A stretch of 64,000 nt of DNA from NCBI GenBank assembly GCA_947172415.1, contig OX359189.1:8322501-8386500 (forward strand), written 5' to 3'. Positions 22,148 to 33,932 of the stretch are shown here, one piece after another (the first letter of the stretch is position 1; the number at the start of each line of letters is the position of its first letter). The translations under genes were made by a program, and so were the position numbers. Below the pieces are notes generated by a model. The model did no database searches and was not told the DNA's origin. It was given only the letters and a program-made list of their open reading frames with translations. The stretch comes from Chondrosia reniformis. Lineage: Eukaryota > Porifera > Demospongiae > Chondrillida > Chondrillidae.

Positions 22148-25100
22148 TTAATCTTTCCTCTGCTCAGGTTCATTCATGCTTCTTATGATTTCTAATGGTA
22201 AATAGCATGGATTCTGCTGGTCTATCTGGACACTATCATTACTAACAACAGCCTCAAATTTTTGGGAAGTTGATTCACCTGTGCATGGTGGAAAAATAAA
22301 TTTATGCATTTAGTCTATGAAAGCAACATTTGTATAAAATTGAATTTTAGCCATCATTACCGCTATCACACACTTTATTATCTAAATATACGTACATAAT
22401 TTTGAACATATACATATATGTGTTCTGCTAGAATAATACATTCTAGTACTGTTACTGCTAGTAGCTGTATAAACAATCATTATTATACGTATAACCACCA
22501 CATTGCATTTGTTAGTTATATGTACGTACTATATACGTACGTACCTTCACGTCTTTTGTTTCTCATCACAATTATAACTATGACCAACACAAAAATGCTT
22601 ATCAAAGCAAAAAACAGAAGTGCTGACTCAGTCCACACCACAGGATATAGGAAAAATGTTGAATCAGATAATAATTGGAGTATATATTAAAAAGAACATA
22701 TTACTGTAAGAATACCTGTTTCTTCTTATTTAACTATTGATGGATTTGCAAATTGCAACAATAATATGTAAAAGCATGCAAAGTGCACAAACATAATTAT
22801 GAATGCTTCAATTGTACGTACTTACTGCAACTAGTGGAGTTAAATTTAGTTTCCTGTATATCAACTAGGATTGCATCACTAAAAACTATTTCTCCTCTAC
22901 TGAATAAAATCCCACATCTAAAGTGTAAACTCTTGGATGGATCACGTGGTATGGCATCAATTTCAACAGTTGATCCCTGGGAGTTTTGTAGCAGTATGTT
23001 ATAGTCATTAGAGGTCATTTTCTTTCCATTCATTAGCCAAATCAGTGATTCAATTGAAGAGGAAAGTGGTTTACCATTGTATAAAGCCGTCAAGTCATGA
23101 TGAATACACACCAATATTACAGTACTTCCTCTGCTAATCACGTTGGAACTTGTCTTTAAAACAGTCTTATCTAAAATGTAAACCCGAACAATAATTCTGG
23201 TACTGTGTTATGTGTATGTATATGAACTTGAAAGGAGAATTTAATACATACGTAATATAATATCATGTAGACATATACGTATGTACGTACATACGTATAT
23301 ATTAATTTATAAACTTGTATGGTACTACAGTGAAACCTGGTTAATGAGTACTTCTGGGTACCATGCCTTTAGTTCTTGTTATCAGTAGTTCTTATTAAAT
23401 AATAGTACTGCTATAATACGGATATATATACGTACAAAGTTTTGCATAATATACAGCTCCATATGTGGCTACAAGTAATTATTATATATATGTAGTCTGT
23501 GTCTTTGTGAAAGTTTCAGAACAAACATTTATAATCACTAAAATAGCACTTTTGTTTCTTAAACTAATACATAATCAGTTGCCAAATTCTGTTCGCATTA
23601 AACAGTATGTATTCGTGCTAAACGGTAGCTTTTTGTATTACAGGGATTTTCAGAGTTTTGTTCGCATAGAGTGATAATTTGTGTAAAGCCTGTTCGTGTT
23701 AGCCAGTTTTAACAGTAGGTGAATGTATATGTACATAAAACCTTTTCCCAATACTTCAACCCAGTGGTGAATAAACATATTCAACAGGGGAATGAAAGAT
23801 GTAAATTATCATTCCCCTAATAAAGCTTCCCACTGATCATGAGTTGAAAGGTGAGAACTAAAGGACTTTAACTGTATGCATCTGTAGACAATCTAAAAAG
23901 TTCAAAAAAGACTAATAAATCAAAGATTAACTTACATATACTTCAATCCATAAATGAGTACAATATTAAGTATATGTACATATAATACGAAATCAAAAGT
24001 GTCTCCATATATGCATTATAAATATTATGTACAACGTACAATAATATTTATATATCATCATACAACAATAAAAGCTTACTTAAACTAGTTATGGTATATA
24101 TCCATAGTTGTACTGTTGTAAATGTCATTATTTGTAGATAGTCCAGTCAGTTTAATCCTGTATAAATTCATTAAACAGAGTTTATTTAGAATTACCTCCT
24201 GTGATTCTGTGACTACAGTATAGTACAAAGTGCAGGGTCCAACTGCAGGTAGAACTCCCTTTATAGTGTCCACAGTTAAGTTGTATATGAAATCCATATC
24301 ACTAAAACATCTAATATCATGACTCCAACTAATTTGAAGACTTGTTGGACCGATAAATAGAATGTTCATCTCAGGAGCAAGGGGTTTTTCTGATAAATTA
24401 GAAAAATACTACATACGTACAGTTGTTATACAGATGTACATACGCATCAATATACATATATAATGTTATACATTATACATCTGACATATTCTGTTGAAAA
24501 GATGGGAAAAAGAAGTTCAGACAAGTTGGCTTGACCAGTTTCCACCTGATTCTTGAAAAAAATCCATTCCCTTAAAGATCTAAATAGAAAAATAAAGAAA
24601 TGTGTATTGCTATACACTTAACATTCACGAACTTTTAGATACTTACAGATACTTCATAATCTTTTGGCATAACATCTAAAATCCAAATGCTAGTTGCAAT
24701 TTTCAATGGCTTTTGAGCATTGTAACATAAAATTGAGAACTCGTGGAATGACTCTTTAACGTTTATATTTAATGTACTAGTTTCATGTGTACACTTCAAC
24801 AATTTTCCATTGTTGTAGGACACGCCAATGGAATGACAGTTATCTGCTAACAATGGTTCCTTACTAAGTGCACTATCTGCACAATCGGAGTAACAGCTAC
24901 CTTCCATCAATTGCCTTGTATGAAGTGCAGTATTACCACAGAAATCAAAACAGTCATTTGTTACTTGTTCTTTGTTAAGCATATTTTTGCCATGATAATA
25001 ATTAGGGATATCCCTCAATTGTTCTTTAATGAGGTTATTGGTAACATGGCAATCAAAATGGTTTTCTTTTGGCTGCCATTTACACTGACATTTGTCATCA

Positions 25101-28100
25101 GAATCACAAATATTTTCCATCAACTGCTTACTAGGTCCCTCACTACAATCTGGTTTATGTCAGAGTAGACCTGTCATCAACTATTGGTAATGCATTTGAA
25201 CATTTTCCATATAAACCAGTGATCAATACCATTTCTTCATCAATGAACTGCAGTGAAAATTAAGTAAGGGATCACTTACATATTAATTGTATGCGACTTT
25301 TTAACAAAGCTAACAGAAACATACCTATAAAGTCTGATAACATCATATGCTAAAAGATATTAAATTATATACGTATGTACATAGGTACGTACAAACAATA
25401 TTCAACCACATCTCTAAACCATTTAATCACATATACGGACGTACATCAAAATTATCCCTGTCCTTAATATAAAGAGTTATTCTTTCTGAATTTTCACAGC
25501 TAGTATTTTGTACTGGCAAGACTTGATTCACAGGCTCTTCAGATTCTGATTTTGCAGTACCACCAGTACAGTACTTTGTTTCTTCTGATAAAGTCATTTT
25601 TAATGACTTCATTGATCTTAATCTTTTTCTACGATATTTATAACAGAGTATTAGCAGTGTTAATGCGATCAGCAGCAACGCAACAGTAATGCCGACACCA
25701 ATTAATCCATTAATCCATAGACCTGCAAAGTACATACAATGAAATTCATACCACATTCTGATGTTGCATATACGTATACATACTTATATACTCTTTTACG
25801 TACCTGTATATTCTACAGATTCTTTCCTGCAGGTAAATTTACATTTAATGGTAACCATAAACAATGTAGCAGTGCTTAGGGAACTTATAACAATGGCATT
25901 TCCTTTTGTACTTGTGTTATGACTTATTGATTCTTTTAACTGCCAGCTAATCTTGTAAATAGGTGAACAGGAGCTCAAATAACTAGTATTCCAACTGATA
26001 GCACCATCTCTAAATCTAAAATCTTTAACAAGAATTAACAAATACTAAAAACTGCTGTAACATTACAGGTGACCATAACTCACATAATTCTCCTCTTCTG
26101 TGGGTTTCTACTGTGCTAAGGCATTCTACAGTGTTTACATTAGAAATGTCTACCCTGGCTGAGGTAAACATATGCATTATTGTGACAAAATAGTCAGTAA
26201 AATTTACAATTAGCTGAATTTCCCAATACTCATCCTCCGCTGGTACATCAATGCATTTAGCTTTAACATTTGTTTCATCCTTTCTACTCATGACTAAAAA
26301 GGGTTGAAGACTACTTGTCAATGCATGGCTTCCAGTTGAAATATTCATATATGTATATATACGTACATGATACACAATTTTCACTCACCTGAAGTTTGCA
26401 CATTCAGTTCAACAGTATTACTCACAATGTTCTCAATATTTTTGCAATTGATAAGACTTAGGTAAATTATAAAGGTAGTATTCTCAGAGATATTAGAGAT
26501 TACAAATCCTTTGGAAGTAGTGGAAATATTAAAGTAAAGACGTGTGAGATTAGATTCATCCTCATTACTACCAGGAGTCACTGTTATGTTTAAACAATGA
26601 TAAGGGCAAGTGTGGAGGTCATTCCAGAACAGTGATATTGTAGTGCCATTCTCAGAATAGATAAATGATTCTTTCTTTAGATAAAGAAATGCTGAAATGG
26701 AAATGAAAAGCAATACTATTCAGTTAATGAAATTAGTTTACAATTGACAATTCCATTTATATACACGTACGTACATTTGATCTATTAATTAAATAGAATT
26801 TGTTTAAAATTGGCTAAACAGAACATATTTAAAAATTGGCAGTGAAAGTAATATCAGTAAAGCTGGGAGCAACAAAGAGTAATTGATCATTACATTTGGA
26901 AGAGATGATATTGTGTACATTAATAATAGGAGCTTCGTCTATTACAATTTGTACTATAACAAATATAACAATTTATTTGTAACGATAAAAAGGAGAACAG
27001 GTCTTTTTATTTGGATCATCACTGTTTATTTTTAATTCTCAAAATCATAGAAACTAGATATAAGCCAAATGATTAAGGCCATTAGTCAATACAAATACGT
27101 AGATAGCATTCATGCAACAACTCACAGGGAAATTCAACAGTAACAGAATTACTAATAATACTTGATCCATTTACAAATCGAAAAGCACATGTATAGCTCT
27201 TTACAGATGCTGCATGAAAAATGCTTTCAAACACTTTTGTTTCAGATTTTACATCAACTATAGTTACTGTAGTTGTATAATTGAGACTTGTATGATTAAA
27301 TGATGAAGGGAGAAGTCGAAGTCCATCTTTTTGCCATAAGATATCTGAGGTATTTTTGCCCAAGTTCAGGGTTGGATGATAACAGGTTAGTGTGTAACTC
27401 AAGCCATAACATGTAGACGTGGAATAAGGAAGTAGCAACAGTTCAGGTCCTATGCATATACAAATAAGCACTCACAATAAAAACTACAAATTTATACACA
27501 TATGCATGACACATATACTACACTTACCAGTAGTTGTAAAATTTGATACCACAGAATCACTACAAGTATTACCATTACAAGCAGTGATGCTTAAATAGTA
27601 ATTATAGCGAGGTTGAAGTTCTTTAATGTAGACATCCATTTTCTTTGTTAGTAATGAATTCCATTTTGTTGTAGGTTATTCTCCAGTTAGACACCAGGAA
27701 ATGTTAAACAAAAAGGATTTATGTTCAAAACAAACATCACTAAAGTCCCAGTTAATCATTGCCCAAGTCTTCCCAGTGTATATAGTACGTAGATTGATTG
27801 GAGTTGGCATCTCTGTATACGTACATATATATCAGTAAATTGTAAATAAGTATATATATATGTTCACACCACCATATAGATAATTTAAAAAATGACTTAA
27901 TGTATGTATCTATGGTCAATCAAGAAGGTACAAAAAAGTGTGAATGAAATTCATGCATCATGTATACTAATGAGATAACATTTTTGATGGTTATAATAAT
28001 CTCTTTAAAATTTCGTAGCCACTTTTTTGTAATTTCTACTGCCAAATCATATGCATCACACATACGTACATTATATATTTGAAATGATGATGCATCTTAG

Positions 28101-28709
28101 TGTAATAATACAGTGTTTGACTAGCATAATGGGTCAAATTTTCAGACTATGTGCACTTCATGAAAGTATAATCAAGTGCTATAATCATTACAAAATTGTT
28201 CTTGAATTCTACCAGTGTGGATATCCAATCAAATTAGCACATTAAAGCATTGTAAACTCTTAGACTAGAAAAAGATCTTGTAGAAGAAATTCTATAAAGT
28301 TTTATATCAGAAAGAATCACTCTTGACACATTTTGTGGAAAAACTAGTAATGCAGGTCTAAGGAGACTGCTAAAGATAGCAAATACAGTGGATTGTCTCA
28401 AGAAGCATGGGTTGAAATAGGAGAAGAAGATAATATATACATTGTGTTTTTGTATTGTGGTGCAAAGGGCTTAGCACATACGTACGTAATATATGTTTTA
28501 ATCAACAATGTTAAATTGTGTTTTTATGTAAATAAAATAGAACTCACCAGGGACATCTACTGAAACTGGATTGCTAACTTGCTTTGAACCATTCCTTAAT
28601 CGAGGTGTCAAGTAACAAGAATAACTGTAAACAGTGTATTCAAACATCTCTTTTGTGATATTTAATTGAAGAATTGAAGTTTTCTTGGTGTGTGTGGTGA
28701 ATTGAATTT
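22148..28709 (-). pseudogene. Pseudogene B2-B3, copy of A2-A3
   Basis: Exon copies are recognisable: truncated Ig 28709-28548, FN3 27812-27528, Ig 27449-27126, FN3 26691-26389, module 26293-26084, FN3 26022-25804, transmembrane 25722-25427, cysteine repeats 25247-24657, FN3 24389-24080, Ig 23170-22826, transmembrane 22667-22545, tail 22278-22148. Lesions seen directly: signal peptide and half of the first Ig deleted; CAA to TAA stop at 27676-27678; 2-base deletion near 25160 in the repeat exon; 4-base TATA insertion near 24096 breaking the FN3 frame; acceptor AG changed to AT at the last transmembrane exon (22668). Individual Ig and FN3 exons remain open, so decay is recent or parts are still used. 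Confidence 0.8.
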
Positions 28710-28819
28710 TGTTCTCAATAATGTTTGACTATTACAAAAATTCAACAAACAAATTCAATGTGTGTATGCAAGCGTCAAATATGTAGTCAAATGTACAATA
28801 ATAAACACACTCAAATATG

Positions 28820-30843
28820 TTATGGACTTTCTCGATCAGTTGCAATATTTGAAAGTGGTCGAGATCTTGATTGTGATGGTACCTATTAAGGGTGAATAAA
28901 GAGTAAGACACAATTAAGAGGGTATCATATTATACATGTGTACACAATAGGAAAGAAGTTGCACAATATACATATATGTACATATTACGTATGCACTTAC
29001 TGATTCCCTTTCCGGTCCATTCTCTCCTTTTTGCATGCCTTCCTCCTGCTTACCCTCTCCAGATACCTAGTAGAAAAAGAGATATGATTCACTCTGAGGT
29101 ATATCATAATTAAAGGTAATAAAGAGTAAGGCACAATTTACTACATGTGCACATATTAGGAAAAAGGTTTAGGAATAAGCCTGACATCAACACTCAAAGA
29201 ATTCCCTTTCCCCTTGTAAAACAAGATGGTGATTAACACTGCATGAGGTATATCAACTTACATTTTGGTCTGATTGGGCTTTTCTCCTTTTGTAATTATA
29301 ATGTTACTACTACTACTACTATTTGAGCATCTAAAGATGCAGTTTTGTTGTCTCTTCTTGGTTGTCAGACGTTTCGATCCTGAGGGTCTTCTTCAGTGAC
29401 AAGAAAAGACAAAAAACTGCATCTTTAGTCCACTATCAGGCAAGTAAGCTAGTCAGTAACAAAACTGGGTGAAGGATACACATATATTATATGTCGGCAA
29501 CGAGTGTCACTAACAAATACAGTGGCTTAGATAGAATATGGCCCTCAAAGCATTAAAATTGTCTGTAAATAAATGTTCCTACTTCTTTGTGACCTACGTA
29601 AACATTGTTAGGTTTGAGTTACCTGAATCCTTCCCTGTCTCCATATAGTATGTACATCATAGGAAAGAAAGTATACATCTTTTGACCCATTAGCACTTAT
29701 CTGACTCACTTTTATCACTGCTGGAGTTTTCTTTTCTTTTTCCTTTAATTGGGTATTCCTTTTACAACAAAACAGTACTAGTACCAATACTAGTACTGTT
29801 ATCAAAATTAACAACAACAAAGAACCTATTACAATTCCTATTATAGAACCACTTCCATCATTGGATGTCTCACTGCCTCCTAATACACAAACAATACAGA
29901 AAAAGATTCTAATGTTACTGCAGACACTTTTTGTAAAACCAATATATAAAAAACAAACATTACTTGTATACTACATAGTTGACTTACCAGGGTCAGTGGT
30001 GAAATTCAACATGGCTGACTGTCCAATAATGCTACCACTGAAAGCATTGACTGTAACGGTATAAGTTGTACCAGGTAGGAGATTGGGAATGGAAAATAAA
30101 CTCTCACTGACATTCCCAGATTGGCATCCTTCTTCACTGCACCAGATGTAGTTAAATGAAAAGTCAAATGCCTCAAAGCATGATCTGCTGAAATTGATTT
30201 TAATTTTTATCCAATCAGTTCCATGTTGTTCAGTAAGATTTGGTGGAAGAGGGCTATCAACTGTATAGAATATGTACGTATAATGTAAGTGATATCGAGT
30301 CCAGAGTCAAACATGTGTATGTATAGATATTACCAATAACTACAGTAATCTCACTTTTCTTAACCATATACGGGTTACTTGATACCGTTTCTCCATTCAC
30401 GTGAACGTATTCGCAGACAAATTTGTCTTCATTTTTGTATTCATTTGTAGCCAATGTCAGTACATTTGTTACACCATCGATGGTTCTTATAGTGCCGCCA
30501 GAATTTTCTCCATTTTGTAGAAATGAAGGACCACTGTAATTTGTAGGATCAACTTCAAGCCTGCAAGTCAATCCTAGATTGTCATTGGGACATAACGGAG
30601 CACTTGGACCATTCAGAGACACCAAGCCACCTACAAATATGGAAAGAATAAAAATGAAGTAATTTATCGCTCAAGTGATGAAGTAGCCTACGTTCCTCAG
30701 ATCAGAATAAAAAAGAGCACGACTAGAGAAGCATACATACATAAGGGGAGACTTTAAAACAGCTATTATACGACTACACATATTCAACTAAGAAACTTAC
30801 CCAGCCCATTGCAGCCGACCATAGAAAGAGATAATATGACCAT
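28820..30843 (-). CDS. Receptor B1: signal peptide, Ig, FN3, transmembrane, RS-rich tail (332 aa)
   Basis: The simplest complete receptor here. Exons: 30843-30801 (short signal peptide MVILSLSMVGCNGL), Ig 30630-30334 (LCPNDNLGLTC, KFVCEY), FN3 30260-29988 (SCFEAFDFSFNYIW, LLPGTTYTVTV), transmembrane 29879-29623 (LLLILITVLVLVLVLFCC then KRNTQLKEKEKK), tail 29066-29001 (Gly/Glu-rich) and 28882-28820 (PSQSRSRPLSNIATD, stop). Extracellular introns are phase 1, tail introns phase 0. The total is 999 bases including the stop. The tail has VYFLSYDV, two tyrosines that could be phosphorylated. The signal peptide is short, so a start further upstream is possible. Likely a surface receptor or adhesion protein; the ligand is unknown. 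Confidence 0.82.
29331..29428. mobile_element. Small foldback element with hammerhead-like core
   Basis: About 98 bp. Ends CTAAAGATGCAGTTTT and its inverse form imperfect arms of about 30 bases around a hammerhead-like motif (29362-29402, minus). A (TAC)n tract abuts on the left. Lies in the intron between the B1 transmembrane and tail exons; absent from A1. Confidence 0.7.
29362..29402 (-). ncRNA. Hammerhead-ribozyme-like motif
   Basis: Minus strand: UUGUCA, CUGAAGA, stem GACCC/GGAUC (one mismatch), GAAAC, GUC, UGACAA. UUGUCA and UGACAA form a perfect 6 bp stem I. CUGANGA and GAAAC match the catalytic core. Confidence 0.6.
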
Positions 30844-31004
30844 ATCATTGAACAACAAAGAATTAACACTATGCCTAGGTCCCCCTTCTTTGTTGTTGAG
30901 TGACGAAGGCATAGTGGTAACGGATGAAAACGAAGACGACTAATTGGGGCGAGCCTGAGCGAGCCCCACACTTAAGTGAAGTACGCCACCGCTGTCTGTA
31001 TATA

Positions 31005-32508
31005 CAGTGCAAGTTACAATATACTAAGGTAATCTAATATAATATAATATAAATAAATAAATAATTAAATAATTCATATGGCTCCAAGAAAGGACCTAGA
31101 AACAAAATGGGCATATCATCATAAAGTTTAGGGTATAAAACTCATTTCAAATTAAGGGATTTTTGATTTAGGCCTCCGTTTCTTAGAAAACGGAGGACAA
31201 AGTTTGCATATAAAAGGCCATAGGACTATAGAAAACCTATGGGAAATTTATATGCAAACCATGTGTTATATTGATAAAACTTTTCAGTTTGTCCGATAAC
31301 TGTGAAATCAACATATATCATGGTACATGTGTATAAGAAACGTCTGGCGAAGTTTTGCTTAATTAAATGAGCAAAATAATCAAGATATAATGAAGAATTC
31401 AAAGTTACGATTGCGCAAGCTGGTGATGTATTGTGATGTTCTTCGAATGCGTCACCAACACCTTCGTATGTCGCTCCGTACACACATTTTGTGAATCTTG
31501 TGACGTTGCGAAAACGTCACCGCCTCGTTGCTAAAGAAGATCATCCTTTCGAGAACGGCTATGACAAGTCGACGCTCTCCTACGAGAAGGAGCTACCGAA
31601 TAAGCGAGTTGTAGCGAAGGTTAGATAAAGCGTATTTGTATACGTTCATGTTAAGTTTAAGCCAGAATTGTTGCTATATATTGATGTAAAAGAAATTCGT
31701 ACTTTGGTAATTTAAGCTCTGTCTTAGTCGACGCGCGTATTTGTATACGTTCCCGTTAATTTTGAGGCAGAATTGTCCCTATACTGATGCAAAAGAAATT
31801 CGTTTAGTCGACCGTATTAAAACTTTGGTAATTAAAGCTCTGTCTTCTCTTCTTATGTTTTTATTCATTTTTTACTTGCAATTGTCCATGTGTAGGAATA
31901 AGGAGTGTTATATATTATGCTTGTTTAAATACAATACACTACACAGTGCAAGTTACAAATTTATACACGGATGCAAGTGACTCCCAAGATAATCACACTG
32001 AGGTATATAATATAATACGGATGCAAATGACTCCCAAAATAATCACAATCAGGTATATTAAACGCTACAAGACTTTAGCCACACTGAAATTCTCAACTGC
32101 TGCATACAGAGTAGTAGTCTCTACAGATCATATAAGGTTAAATACATGGCCTTCCAATTACCTTTTCACACCTAAGTATAGACTGAAGATGATGCATCTG
32201 GATGCCATTCTCAGCAAAAATTCCAGTCTCATGCAGGGGATCTCAGCCAATAATCACCGCAGATTTGACTTGCCTTGAGTGTCAGCTAGGAGTACCATTG
32301 GTTGCTTGCATGCATTCACATAAACAACAGGGTTAGAGACGATTTGGTAACTTGCACACAGGGACATAAAGGCTGGGGCCTTTAATTTATTTCATGAACA
32401 ATGTACCTGATTGTGATTATTTTGGGAGTCATTTGCATCCGTATTATATTATATACCTCAGTGTGATTATCTTGGGAGTCACTTGCATCCGTGTATAAAT
32501 TTGTAACT
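31005..32508 (+). mobile_element. Large foldback element, copy 2
   Basis: Same order as copy 1 (CAGTGCAAGTTACA start, small open frame, CRE-like palindrome, repeat arm), but the inverted arm is mostly deleted and the central spacer is flipped relative to copy 1. Lies in the intergenic region between arrays 1 and 2, upstream of B1. Confidence 0.75.
31226..31483 (-). CDS. Small open frame of foldback copy 2
   Basis: Same frame as 20438-20629 with substitutions (DAFEEHH for DAIEKHH), extended to 85 codons because the old stop is lost. Function unknown. Confidence 0.25.
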   Translation of the reverse strand: MYGATYEGVGDAFEEHHNTSPACAIVTLNSSLYLDYFAHLIKQNFARRFLYTCTMIYVDFTVIGQTEKFYQYNTWFAYKFPIGFL

Positions 32509-32530
32509 ATATATATATATATATATATAC
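32509..32530. repeat. (TA)n microsatellite
   Basis: Pure TA dinucleotides directly at the end of foldback copy 2. Confidence 0.7.
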
Positions 32531-32651
32531 GTATTTATAGAAAAAATAGGTACATGTTAGAAGTATAGGGGTTGGCATTATTGCAACATTGAATAAAGTA
32601 ATTATTGCTAAATTTGCTTGGTAGGTTGCATAACCTTCCATGATCTTTTTT

Positions 32652-32806
32652 ACATTAGATGTATATCCTTCGATATTCACATTAGATGTATATCTTTCGA
32701 TATTCACATTAGATGTATATCCTTTGATATTCACATTAGATGTATGTACGTATATAATCACATCAGATGTTTATATTACCCTTCCATATTCACATTAGAT
32801 GTACAC
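32652..32806. repeat. 27 bp minisatellite, about 5.5 units
   Basis: Units start ACATTAGATGTATATC at 32652, 32679, 32706, 32733 and 32760 (the last is longer), with a partial unit at 32792. Because 27 is a multiple of three, it creates a repetitive open frame that is not a gene. Confidence 0.85.
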
Positions 32807-33932
32807 TTTAGCTAAAGATATTATACGTATATACGTACATGTACGTACGTATATATGACTGCAGTTTCTGTAAACATAGACAGCTATATAAAAATGTATG
32901 CTGAATTAGGGATGCACAGTATGTCATGCAGACTGCATGTTTAGTGGCTCAGGGACCCTATCATAAATCAATGGAATACTATAATGTAAAATTAAAGTGG
33001 TTGACACCAGCAATTAAAGTATTAAAGTTGTTGAATAATATTAATTTTTTAATGTTTCAACCCTGAGGTCTTCATAAGAAAGCCATATGGAATGTTCCAT
33101 TTCCATTAATGTTAATTATTAGTGTTGTTGCATGATCTTCCACTTTTTCAATTATATACCATTATTATAGTGGAGATGCAGCTTTAATTAAGTGAAATGC
33201 AAAGCAAACTAATCTTGAGGAAATGTATCTATGTATGTAGCTGTATATAGTCAGTGGATCAATCTCAGGGGAGAATGTTAATGTTGCTGATGCTCATCTC
33301 TAATAAATATTTACATGAATATATACTCCAAATACTTATATAAAAAGTCATTGGAATCATTGCCACTTTCAGGTTTACGTCACATGCAGCAGCAAGCATC
33401 TGCCAAAGGTTCACAGATCAAGATTAAAAAAGACAAAGATTCCCAGGGTCACTGATGAAGGGTGAAATTCCTGTCTGGCCCTGTGGAGCAGAAGAATATA
33501 GATTCTTGTATTCCTGTATATTCATCCAAAGCTCTCTCCGGGTTTAATTCCTTAGATATTTTAGAGAAGGCATTGCATATAGGAAAATAGTGTATTAGAT
33601 TCTTCATGCAGAAGATCAGTCTTGAATTCCTTAATTATTAGGTATAAATGTATGTATATGGGTTGAACATGATTACATCACATAGATTTTCCACTCCTAT
33701 ATGTCATACGTATACTGAATTTGGAATCAAGGTAATTATTAAACAATCAGTTTGCTACATCTAGTAGAAAATATGCGAATTTCAATATATTTTAGTATAA
33801 CATCCGTACAACAAAAATATATACAATAAAATTATGTGAATGTTCATATACTATAGCATGAAAATATAAACTAAAGGAACCTTGATATGTTTTGTAGTTA
33901 TGATAAGTAATCAGTCCTTGCATGGATCATGA
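32807..33932. other. Intergenic between arrays, no gene seen
   Basis: AT-rich. Contains a decayed hammerhead-like string near 33052-33083 (ATGTTTCAACCC ... GGTCTTCATAA) and a relative of the repeat at 14050-14250 (33390-33600, with CTGATGAAGGGTGAAA). Includes the 3' flank of G1. Confidence 0.45.

Larger units (their letters stand above)
18782..30865. repeat. Segment B of the 13 kb tandem duplication
   Basis: Second copy of 4768-18030. It carries the intact gene B1, the pseudogene B2-B3, a foldback insertion (20140-21784) and a deletion that removes the signal peptide and half of the first Ig exon of B2. Confidence 0.9.

Noticed and set aside
32652-32806. A CRISPR array
   Set aside because: Units are contiguous without unique spacers and the context is an animal genome.
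32507-32815. Open frames with 9-residue repeats on both strands
   Set aside because: They come from the 27 bp minisatellite, whose unit length is a multiple of three.
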